Under the pieces are notes generated by a model. The model was not told where the DNA came from. It was given only the letters and a program-made list of their open reading frames with translations, and searched no databases. The position numbers were made by a program, and so were the translations under genes. From the NCBI GenBank assembly GCA_003999685.1, contig CP021231.1:1484231-1548230 (forward strand): a stretch of 64,000 bases of DNA. The letters run 5' to 3'. Shown piece after piece: positions 10,912 to 21,107 of the stretch. The DNA is from Taiwanofungus camphoratus (Eukaryota; Basidiomycota; Agaricomycetes; Polyporales; Taiwanofungaceae). Position 1 is the stretch's first letter. Every line of letters begins with the position of its first letter.

Positions 10912-13900
10912 ATGTCTAAATCCCATCGTTTCCTTCCCAATTCCCCCCATACTGGTGCCCCTATAGCCGCTGTTGGTCTTAGGACTGATGGTGCACCCAC
11001 CTCGTCGAGTGCGATGTCGGTGCATGGCGGCTGCCCTGCTCATCGCACTCAAGCTGACTCGGATCAACCGAGATCTCGTCCATTGGACACAACTTTGAAC
11101 TCACCCTCTCATGGGGAGAGTTCCACTTCGAGTTCCTCTCTCTCGAGAGGTCCTCTCTTTGAATCGATGGACATAGTGCCAGACGATTCACAAAGACGTG
11201 GAAGTTGCTCAATCCCCTCTGGGGGAGGGGGCGACGACCACATTAGCGCTGGAAGCAGCCTTGCTGTATCCATGCCCTTTGCCCATGATGGTAGTGCATG
11301 GCACACCGGAATGGGCTCAATATCATTAACCCGTTATGGGAGTAATGGACAACCGTGTGAACCGGATTCTTCCGACGGTGCTTCGGCCCCACCGTTTGGA
11401 ACTCCGCCGGCCTCACAACATAATGAACGGCCCGATTCCCCCATGGAGGTGGAAGCGGACCCCTCCCGTATGCCCAGCCCAACGGTTGACAGCGACAATC
11501 TGAGAGACGAGCCTACGAGGCATGCACTCACATGCATAAGTGCGAATGTTCAGAAATCTGCGGAGAATACGAGCATTCTACTTGAGAGACATAGGGACGC
11601 TGATATTATCTGCGTCCAAGAGATATTCTGGGGCCGCATCAAGGATGTGGCCTCTGCTAAGTCACGAGATGGGGAGGCGTATGAGAATACGTCTGCCCAT
11701 GCCTCGTTCAAGTGCCTCGGGGCATCAAAAGATTCCCGAGTCACAGTATATGTCAACAAATGGTGGGCTTCGGCCTCTCCGCAAGTTGTCACCCACAGTG
11801 TCTCTCATAAGGATTGCCTTATGGTAGCGCTCAAGCTTCCGTCTGGAGACTTCAATGTCCTGAACGTGTACAATGACAGCACCACCTTTGATGCTGTCAG
11901 ATATTTGGAAACACGTGTACACGCGCTTCCACCCATTGCGTGTATGTGCGGGGATTTCAATGTCTGCCACCCATTGTGGGATGCACGAGCTGTGGGATCT
12001 AGAGTGCGGCCTCCGCACTACGCTGATTCCAATCGCCTTATCGAGTTGGCCCAGGCCGAACTTGATTTGGTCTTGATGAATGCCCAGGACGGCCCAGTCA
12101 CTTGGCGTTCCCACAATATCGCTCTCACGCCTGGAGTCATTGACTTGGTGTGGATCGACCCAGTGTACTATGAAGGCCAAGACCTTCATGTACTCATGTC
12201 ACATTGCCACAATAGTGACCACGCGGTCCTGCGGTGGGAGATGCCAATTGAAGTTGAGCCAGAACTGGTGCGGGGTATTCCTCGTACCGGCGACGTGGCC
12301 CAACATTTCGTGACGGCAATGGCGAAACTATTTGCCGATTACCCTACACACTTCAGCAGCGCCCAAGGCGTTGAAAGAATGGGGGACCGCCTAGAGCGAG
12401 ACCTCCAACGACTATGGATGAAATTTTCGGCAGTAAAACGACCATCCAAACGTTCAAAGTCGTGGTGGGATGCTGCATGCTCCCGTGCGGCCACTAAGCT
12501 GGTGAACACCCAGCACCGCCTTAGTGCGGCGTCTGGGCAGTATCGCTACATACGTCATCAGTTGGGACCTGGCGCTCAGGCCACTGCAGACGCATATGAT
12601 GTTGTCGCCAAACTTCGGTCCGAACGGCATAAACAACGGGCAACACTTCACCTTGCCACGAAGCGGGCGAAGCGCGCACATTTTGATCGGATCATGGATG
12701 AATCCAATCCCCAATTAATCTCGGACTTTGTTGCATGGACAAAGCCGAGACGACAAGAGGCCACTATTCAGCTGCGGCAAGCTGATGGTGCGCCAGTCCA
12801 AAGTGCGGTTGATCTCAGTCGTGCTTTTCAAGCTCAGTTCACGCCTGCCAACCCACGGCCGGTGGATCTGTCATTTGTAGATGAAATTCCTCAACGAGAG
12901 GAATTGACTCTACCGGTGATGAGTCCCGTAGCCTCCTGGGCCTCGAATCGCGATTTTAGGAGCTTTCTAATCCCCCAACCGACCACTCTAAGACTCTCCT
13001 ACAGCCTACGACAGGAGGGATAGGTTCCTATAATATTTCTAACGCCTCCTTTCCTTCCTAAACCCTTCTAACACCCTACGAAGTCTTGCGAAGTCACACG
13101 AGGTGCTACGAGACTTCGAATGCTAGACGCGAAGTCCCTAACTCCTGCTAAGTCCACTATCGGACACTGCTGGTCCTCCCATACTGTTCCATTGGATCTA
13201 GGTCCTATCTATTACATCACTCATCCCGGGCTTAGCTAAGAAGTCTTAGCTAAGTCTCTCCTAGCTCTTGTGATTGCAGCTACCTCCGATAGGCTCCAAA
13301 ACGGTCCGAAGTTCCGGACGTTGGACTTAGGAAGCCTTGTGCACCCCCATGGGTCTCGATCCTATGCCATAAGGTCATCCTAGGGCGTACCCATATGACC
13401 CTCCACCCAGTTAGGACACCTCTTGCCCCGATTAGGCCAAGTCCCGCTGCTAAGAACTTCATGCGCTCTTAGCCCACTAAGATAGGTGATCACGGCGCAT
13501 GGCTGCTCTCGGATAGTCATCCCGCCCTCATGAATGAACTTGGTCACCTTTCTACCGTACGTAGTTCCCCTGTTTCAGTTCCTAATTAGTTCCTATCCTC
13601 CTCGTGTTCACTTCGGAGTCCATGCGCTTTAGTACACATTTCGGACTCGTAAGGATCACTTCGCGCAAGAATAGTTCACCTCACGCTCCCCTATTTAGTC
13701 AGAGGTAGTTTACTATGTAAGAGAGAGACCCCTCCGTGCACGCTTCTCTCTTTGGAATACCAGTTCCCCTGTAGCTCCGATCTCAGGAAAGCGCTGCGAG
13801 TACAACCTTAGGAACGGTCCCAAGGTCCCTAAGTCTCCACCCCAGCTCTGTTTCAGTACCTTTGAACTACGTCTACGCTCGCGATATATCTACGAACCAC

Positions 13901-16861
13901 GTCTACGCTTCCCGAACTACGCACTACGATCCATGAAGTCGCCGTAACTTCGTGCCCTTCAGTACCTCTTATAGCACCTATCCGGTGGGCCTCCGCCTTA
14001 GTTATACCCTTAGGCTCACGTTGCGTCATCCCTACGTCCTACGAATAACCCTACGACTCCCCCATAGCCTTCATTACAGGCTATAGTACATCTCTCTACG
14101 CCCTCGAACTCTCCGACCCACACCTCGAAGTCATCAGACACTTCAGAGCTTCCAGCAACCTCGTTCCCTCATTCCTATTCCAAGTATTAGCTCTCTGAAC
14201 CATCCGACCTCTCCTACAAGTCTCCTACGCTAGCCAAACCTCGCCCACCTCGCTCTAACAAACCTCTAAACCTTACGCCCTTTAGCTAACTCTAGCTAAA
14301 AGGACTTCGCAGCATCTACGAAGTCAGCTCGTGCGACTTAGCTAAAACTTCGAAGGACTTCGCAGAATCTCGAAGAACTTCGCGTACTTCGGAGGGCCTC
14401 GCAAGGCCTTAGAGATAGTATAGCACTTAGGAACAAGATCCTGTTGTGCAGGACCCTTGACCCCTTACTCCCCTACTTACAAAAACAAGACATACAGGTT
14501 TCCCGGTATCATACAGGTTGTAGCTCCTACCCTCACACCCTCACAGTTATCACACTACCCCACAGCCACGTTACAGAGCACTCCCTAGGTACCTGGGTCC
14601 CCTAGGTCGTATCACCGGATATTAGTGAGTTTGAGATTCGTGAGAATCTCAAATCCACTAGCAATACGTCCGCACCCGGTCCCGATCACGTGAACTGGAT
14701 GTGGATTAAATGGATGGTGGACCGGATCGAGCGCTCTGAGGAGGGCACCGAGACTGATCTCGGTATACACGTGCGGCAGTGGCTGCGCACATACTATAAC
14801 GCTTGCCTCGATTTCGAGGTCTATCCGAGCGTCTTCAAGTGGTCTGTTACAGTGGTTTTACCCAAACCGAACAAACTGGACTATACGCTAGCGAAGGCCT
14901 ACAGGCCTATCTGCTTGCTGAATTGTTTTGGCAAATTGTTCGAGAAGATCATTGCCAAACGAATGCAGTGGGATGCCCAGAAATGGGGAATCCTACACCC
15001 ATGCCAGTTTGGTGGGGCTATGCAGCATAGCACCACTGACGCTGGCATTCAACTAGTGCACAATGTCAAAGAGGCATGGGCGCGCAACCTTATCCCATCG
15101 GTGCTGCTGCTCGATGTGTCACAATTTTACCCGTCCATCAATCATGATGCGCTGGTAGGAATCATGCGAAAGCAGGGCTTCAATAGCAAGCTCTGTAATT
15201 TCATGGCAAATTACTTGATCAGGCGAAAAACCCGATTCCTGTTCAATGGTACCTTGACCGATCCATCTGACTTTGATGTCGGAGTTGGTCAAGGATCGAG
15301 TTTATCCCCGATTCTATCTGGGGTTTACATTGCACCGGTCATACACAAATGGGTGCCAGTCCATTTGGTACAACCGGGCCGAACCGGGACTCAGTTCTAT
15401 GTGGACGATGGTCTCATCATGGCGGCTTCGCCAAAGGCTGTTGATGACAGCCCGCAAGCCCTTGTATTAAAGAACAACGCCATCCTGGCGGATGTCTTCC
15501 ACAATCTCGTAGGCGATCTGAACCGGTTAGGTTTAGGAGTTGAAGGACACAAGTTGGAGCTGATGCACTTCTGAAAGCGCCAGAAGGGGTATTCGACTTC
15601 CCGACCCCTTGGTCCGGATCTAACCATCCGAACTGATGGACATGACGTCACTTTGCGAGCAAAGGACACGATGAGATATCTTGGGTTCTTTTTAGACCCC
15701 AAGCTTAGCTTCCATGCACACGTGCAGTTCTACGCTAACAAGGCAACCAGCACGTGCAATGCACTTCGCATGCTCGGTAATTCGGCACGCGGATTCCATC
15801 CCATCAACAAACGGCGGCTCTATATAGCGCATGTCGTTCCGTTGATGCTATACGGCGCTCAACTGTGGTGGAATCCACAGTGGAAGGGCCTCAAATGGGC
15901 TGTAAAAGAACTGCAGACCGCCCAGTCGAGAGCAGCTAGGTGGATCACCGGCTGCTTTAAGACCACACCGATCGGGGCGATGGAGATGTTGGGTGGGTTG
16001 GTCCCCATCTGCATCCAGGTCGACCGATACATGGAAAAAGCTGCACTTCGAGCGCGGCGAGTTCATGAAGGGCATCCAATGAGGGCCGCTCTTCCACCTT
16101 ATTGGGCGACCAACGTCACCAATATTACTGCGCCATGGCCGCTTAATTCGCGCCGTGGCAAAAAACAGGCTGTCACCCCCATGACGTTCATAGATCGCAT
16201 CGGGCGGCAGTCATCAGAAGACTTTGCACCACTCCATCTGGAGGCGCGGCCCGGTGATTGGGTCGTGGATCGGTACATTGATCGCTTCGAGCGGGTGTTC
16301 TTGGACGGAAAGAGCCCAAACAAACGCTCTCCTGAATTCGCTGACTGGTTGGAGTTCACCTGGTGGCCGGAATTCCGGCGCCAGCTGGCCCAGCCAGAAG
16401 GGCGAATGTTGTTTACTGATGGGTCGTATGCAAATGCGCCCACAGTGAGATCTGGTAGCGCGTGGCTCGTCATTGATGGGGAAGATCACGTTGCCCATGG
16501 AAAGTTCGGGGCCGGCAAGGTCCAGAGCTTCGATGCGGAGATGCTGGCATTGGCACGCGGGCTGTGGGAAGCGGTCTGTGATGTCCCTGCCCACATCACC
16601 ACCCTCATAGTCTGTTCTGATAATCAATCGGCACTCGACCGAATATTCAAGCCGGAAGTCGGGCCGTCGCAGATGGCGGCGGTCATGGCTTCTCAACACG
16701 TCCGAGTGTTCCTCGATGCAGACGAACGCCGACGCATCGTCCTTTTTTGGGTTCCATCCCATAAAGGCATTTTTCAGAACGAGTTCGTCGATGAACTCGC
16801 AAAGAAAGCATTTCGACTGTCCATTCTGGATCAGGACGAAGCACCAACAGGGTCCTCGTGA
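10912..16861 (+). pseudogene. LINE polyprotein gene, interrupted (endonuclease, reverse transcriptase, RNase H)
   Basis: The frame runs 10912-12916, is split by an insert, and resumes exactly in phase at 14619-16861, for about 1415 codons. Residues 1-200 are Ser/Pro-rich with no known domain. Residues about 206-440 are an exonuclease-endonuclease-phosphatase domain: SANVQ, VQEIFWG with the metal Glu, GDFNVCHPLWD, VIDLVW, and SDHAV with the catalytic Asp-His. The RT follows from about residue 690: APGPDHV, ILHPCQFGG, LLLDVSQFYPSI (motif A Asp), GVGQGSSLSPILS (motif B), FYVDDGL (motif C, near residue 929). RNase H lies near residues 1263-1400: LFTDGSY, SFDAEMLAL, VCSDNQSAL, WVPSHKGIFQNEFVDELAK. 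One TGA (15572-15574) interrupts the frame after ELMHF; the frame on both sides is the same, so this is a point nonsense change, possibly CGA to TGA. Confidence 0.9.
12917..14614. mobile_element. Nested 1.7-kb solo-LTR-like insertion in the LINE
   Basis: 1698 bp with no long open frame sit inside the LINE gene. The ends are TGAT...ATCA (inverted), and the host sequence CCGG is present on both sides (12913-12916 and 14615-14618). Removing the insert plus one CCGG restores the LINE reading frame as ELTLP-DISEFEI. TG...CA ends with a 4-bp target duplication are typical of a solo LTR left by LTR-retrotransposon recombination. The interior is peculiar, with many repeats of CGAAGT/ACTTCG and TAGCTAAG-like words. 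No primer-binding site or coding trace is visible. A nonautonomous element of another kind remains possible. Confidence 0.75.
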
Positions 16862-17252
16862 CCCGCTTCTGATGGGGCCCCCTGAACAAAGGGGATGGAC
16901 CCCGGATGACATCATGGAGTTCCTTCGGCTCAACCCGATGGTCTCCACCTTTGATTGGGCGGAGATTTTAGCAGAATCTCTACTTGAAGCTGAAGCTGCG
17001 TGCACGAGAACATTCGCTCGTGCCCATCTCATGTGCCACACTGTCGGAAGACAAGCGGCATGGCAGCGGTTCCATACGGACCGACATTTAGATCCCGGTA
17101 TGACCACAGCCCTAGGTGGAAAATACCGAGATTTCTGTGAGTGGTACGACGCCGAAGCAAAGGCGTTTGAAATGTACCATAATTGGATAGACGAGGGGAT
17201 AGCGGAACCCAGTATCCGCGACGACCCCCACGTCTACCCAAATGATAACTGA
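16716..17252 (+). other. LINE 3'-terminal open frame in the +1 frame
   Basis: After the RNase H frame stops at 16861, the +1 frame stays open to 17252 and encodes a protein-like C-terminus (GWTPDDIMEFLRLNP ... FARAHLMCHTVGRQAAWQRF ... ending PNDN). The part before about 16850 overlaps the RNase H frame and is probably a shadow. The downstream 130 aa may be the true C-terminus lost by a frameshift, a product of programmed frameshifting, or a separate small protein. It lies inside the element, before the A-rich tail. Confidence 0.5.
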
Positions 17253-17547
17253 GGCCCGAAACCTGTAGGGCTAGACTCAGTTCCTTAGGTGATTTACTGA
17301 CGGAACGGGATGACCGGGCCGGGTAAACACATAGAGCGTGAAAAAGTGGGTCGGGCGGGGGTTAGGTATGGCGTCCTATGGATGACTGTACTTTTCTCTT
17401 TGCAGGCCTTACTGGATAACATACCCACGCCACATAACGAGGCCATCGAAACCTGTAGGTGTGCCGCTCATGAGGGCGCGGATGCCCACTTACTATCATT
17501 ATCACTCTACATGTACCTACGTCGTATGGAGTATAAACTCGAGGAAT

Positions 17548-17575
17548 TAAAAAAAATAAAAAAAATAAAAAAAAA
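17548..17575 (+). repeat. A-rich 3' tail of the LINE
   Basis: Runs of A separated by single T, directly followed by the right copy of the 14-bp duplication. Marks the retrotransposon 3' end. Confidence 0.85.
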
Positions 17576-17589
17576 GACTGGACCAAGAC
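17576..17589 (+). repeat. Right target-site duplication of the LINE
   Basis: Perfect second copy of GACTGGACCAAGAC (first copy at 10854-10867). Confidence 0.9.
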
Positions 17590-20500
17590 ACGATCACCTG
17601 ATCACGCGCACGTGGCATGTTGTCCGAACCAGGATCTGCCTACTTGCCCTCTTTTTCTTTTACTGCATGCTACTTCCCTACAGGCCACAGTAGACGAACC
17701 GCGACACATCGAACAGTCTCCAAGAGAAATTTGAAGTCTTCCGGAGTTCTCAGAACGTTTCCCTAGAGGATCGCCACGTCTCATGCAATGTACATCTGAA
17801 AAACTTCGCGAGCCTTACTGTGATACATCCTCTATCAAATCGCTCTAGCATTGTCACCCCGCCTATTGGACAGGCAGCCCATTGGACGTCATGAATGTGT
17901 GCATCGGTCATAGATACTGTCGCCGCCGAGACGATCGTCGCCAGCATATATCTCTCGAGACGCACTCGTTGCCTCAAAAGTCGAGCTACCTTTTCATTTC
18001 GCATTTTGTATGACCAGCACTACGCGTCACGCACATGAAACCTTCGGTCATTCGCCTCAAGGTCTGTCGCCTCATTTCGCACGTTGTATGAGCATTCTTC
18101 GTTCTGAACCCATGACTCCGTTCCCCTTCCTTTCTTCCCGTGTTAGCAGCGCTGTCCTCCTGACTGGTCGGGCAATGGTCCCCTCGTTTACTCTGGGCTG
18201 TCAAGGGCGCCCTCTTTCGACGGCATACAGGTCCGGAATCCTTGAGCTCCACAGCAATAGTAATCATGCCGGTATTTCCGCGCTCTGGTTCTCCCTTGAG
18301 TGTTGATGTGGGGTGGGATCTCCTATTCATCTACGCGAAGCTTGCAGCTATTCAATTGGGCTGCGGGGTTGTTCGTTGTATGACATGGACACATGACCCC
18401 TGCTTCGTCTTGCGTTGGCGTTTCTGGTGCTGCTCTGCTCGTCTATGCCCCTGAACGATGTTTGTAGTGTTGCATTGACATAAATTTGACATAAGCCGCT
18501 TGTGCCAGTGTCACAGATGATCGTGTTACTCCACGATACCGCCCCACAGTGACCACGGTAAATTCCACGCCCATGTTCTTGCTCGCACGAATACTGGCTC
18601 AGGCGTTTGGCGTGGGTACAGTCGCTATTCAATATTTCATCTGCGCGGTCTCAACTGTGCCCTCACTTATCTCGCTTACGTCTCAATGGTCTCCTCGTGA
18701 TTACGTACAACAGCCCACGGATCTTGCGCTTTCGCCAGATGCACTCGAGAGCTTCTCGCCCTCATATAGGCCAATCGCCGGCTGACTTGGGCAAGGTCTG
18801 GTCACGATGCAGGATACTCGATGCAGTCGAAGAACTCAGAGAACTGTAACCGGAACCGCAAGCGCGCTATCTTGTTTGCTGACGGTGCTGCATGTCGTCT
18901 CCCCCTCGAGTTTGGAGCATGATAACCTGCAGTTGAATAGGAATGGAAGGAGATCAGGATTCGCATCTCGCATCTGACCTTGTCGATCCACTTGCAACAA
19001 CATATCGAACCAAAACGTGCCTCGTACTCGTCGCGGGTAGACGAACACCGGGGACTGCACTCGGACACGTCTCGCCTTCCTTTGCCTAAACCCAAGGACC
19101 ATGCACTCGAAGCGTTTCGTGGCGTCAAGATGGGCGCGCATTTGATGCTTCGCTCTGAAATGTGTGCAGCTCCTCCGTTACAGTTCCCCTGCATGCCTAC
19201 TCCGTCCTAGCTCGCCTCACGTGTTTGTGTCTTGCTGGCTGATGTCACGACGCCTTGCCTCGTTTCTGGGATTACGTGGCTTCGGTCGCGCTTCGAGACA
19301 CTGATGTCTGACGCGACAGAGTCTCCGGTCTATATTCTCTTCCTGCCTTGTCTCATGCGCAGAGACGCGTGCACGTGATAAGGCGTACAAGCTCGCGCTG
19401 CTGGAACACGGGATCGATAACGCTCCTTGCTTATCGGATCTCAGAGCTCGTCCATGCAGGGTGTAGAGGATGCGAGCCTCGTTGGCTGGTATCGCTGCGT
19501 CTGCTATCTCTATCGCCTGCCTTGAGGTATATGGTCCGGACTGAGATTCGAATACGGGCACGCGCAGGTGTAATTGCAGGTACAGCTCTCACCGTGCTTC
19601 TGAGAACACTTCTTTTCTGATTTGTAGCGGTAAGTATCTCACATCTACGGAGCGTCATTCTTGCGTCTTGAGCTTTGGATGTTCGGAACAGGAAGATGGG
19701 AAGCGGGACGTTGTGCGGGCGGCTGCCTTCCAAAGCTCCACTACCCCTGCGCTACCTGGATACTTCGACGTTGGGTTTCTCCCCAGTCGCCACCGACAAA
19801 TTCATGTTGGACGCGTTACAGTTGAAGACGCCCTGACAGCGCGACAGCGAAATGTGGATCTTGAGATAGGCAGCCACCGCTTGCTTGGCATCTCGCATTT
19901 TTGCATTTCCGTGCAGCTAGCGGATCATCAACTCCGGGCTGTCGAGCGATGATGATGGTGCCGAGGGGCATGTACCTATGTCGCAGCTGCATGCAAGCTA
20001 TGGGCAAAGGGTACCACCACATCTTTGCTAAAAGCGGTAGGAGTAAATGGCACAATCTGCCTCGAGGCTCCCTACCGGCCAACTTGACAAAAACCTGGGG
20101 TCCCGTGACTGGCGACTGGGGTGTGTCAGCCTAGCGTCAAGACCTGCAAAGGCAAGGAAAACGATAATCGGGACAAGATTGGCGGCTATGCAGCTGGTGT
20201 GGACGCGCGGCGGAGCATCTCGTAGGTAAGTGGTATCAATTAATCTTCTCTTTGGACGTACGCGGAAGACATCAATCACGGGTGGAGGTCTTCTCTGCTC
20301 CGGAGTTCTGCGCTCGCTAGGCGGCTGTGATATTCCCGGTGGGGCGACGTACGAGGGACGGGTGCTTCTGGGACGTGTAGGATTGCGGCCGACGACATGC
20401 GTTGCATCGCGGACTGGCATGCTCAGAGGTGGCAAGGCCTCGCGTGGTAGGTGCGTTATGGGCGTTACGGGCGTTGATGTCGCTGGCCACAGGAGGAGGA

Positions 20501-21107
20501 CGAAGCTGCTGAAAGAGGTCTAGTGCGAGCGGGGGACGCCCGGGACGACGTCGGCGGAATTGGTGCCTATCGTGGCCGTATTTAGCATGGAATGGGGCGA
20601 ACCGCATGCTACGGACGTCCCATGCATAGCAATCATTGTATACAACACGTGTGGGTGAGTAGGTGGTTGAGGCACAAGGACGAGCCGTCGGATGCGGGCC
20701 GCACACGCGCCGTCACACGGAGTTCTCGGATCGGACCTTGTGATGCCCATGGAAGCATAGAATCGTCTGTAGAAGGCTTAGAAGGCCAATAGAAACGGTT
20801 GTATGGGTCACTACAACTCATTTGAAGTCTCCTTAGAATTCGCATACTAGAATTTTAATTTCAGCGTCGCAACGTGCGTGGCGCTTTCTGATTTCTGCGG
20901 GGATAAAATACCGGGATATTATTTCCAGACATTTGTGCTTATCTCCTTTTTTGGAACTGGGTCATCTCAAGCACTGCAGCGACCTCTTTTTGGTTTACCT
21001 CCTCGACCGTCTTCTTCTGACGCCCTCATCGGCTCTATTTCCCTATAACCGTCCTTGGCTCTCTTTTCTTTCTCTGCTTTTCCCCTCTACTCTCTAACGC
21101 CCTGTCA
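17590..21107. other. Long intergenic region with no supported gene
   Basis: 3.5 kb with many short frames on both strands but no recognisable domain, no consistent splicing and no repeat. The minus strand at 20320-20830 has a composition that looks somewhat coding (YAWDVRS...FHAKYGHD...), possibly a short lineage-specific gene, but no start, stop and intron set could be fixed. The final 170 bp before 21108 are strongly pyrimidine-rich (CT tracts at 20940-21110), a common feature of fungal promoters, and probably drive the GATA gene. Confidence 0.4.

Larger units (their letters stand above)
10868..17575 (+). mobile_element. LINE (non-LTR) retrotransposon with APE endonuclease, RT and RNase H
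   Basis: A 6.7-kb insertion bounded by a perfect 14-bp target-site duplication, with a 44-bp leader, one long coding frame, a 3' untranslated part and an A-rich tail (17548-17575, runs of A interrupted by T). Without the nested 1698-bp insert plus its duplicated CCGG the element would be about 5.0 kb. The endonuclease-RT-RNase H order fits the Tad1/I/Jockey-type LINEs of fungi. No separate Gag-like ORF1 precedes the frame, so the element is either naturally single-ORF or 5' truncated just before an ATG. An in-frame stop and the nested insertion mean this copy cannot move by itself. The intact duplication suggests that the insertion itself is fairly recent. Confidence 0.9.

Noticed and set aside
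12917-12955. TGATGAGTCCC...GGG...CGAA at the left end of the nested insert, resembling a hammerhead core
   Set aside because: The core C before UGAUGA and the GAAA are missing (GUGAUGA, CGAAU), stem II pairs poorly, and no stem I partner was found. Chance similarity at the TGAT end of an LTR-like element is likelier.
20028-20845. Possible short minus-strand gene (YAWDVRS...FHAKYGHD)
   Set aside because: No start-stop-intron combination could be fixed and no family recognised. Left as unannotated intergenic DNA.
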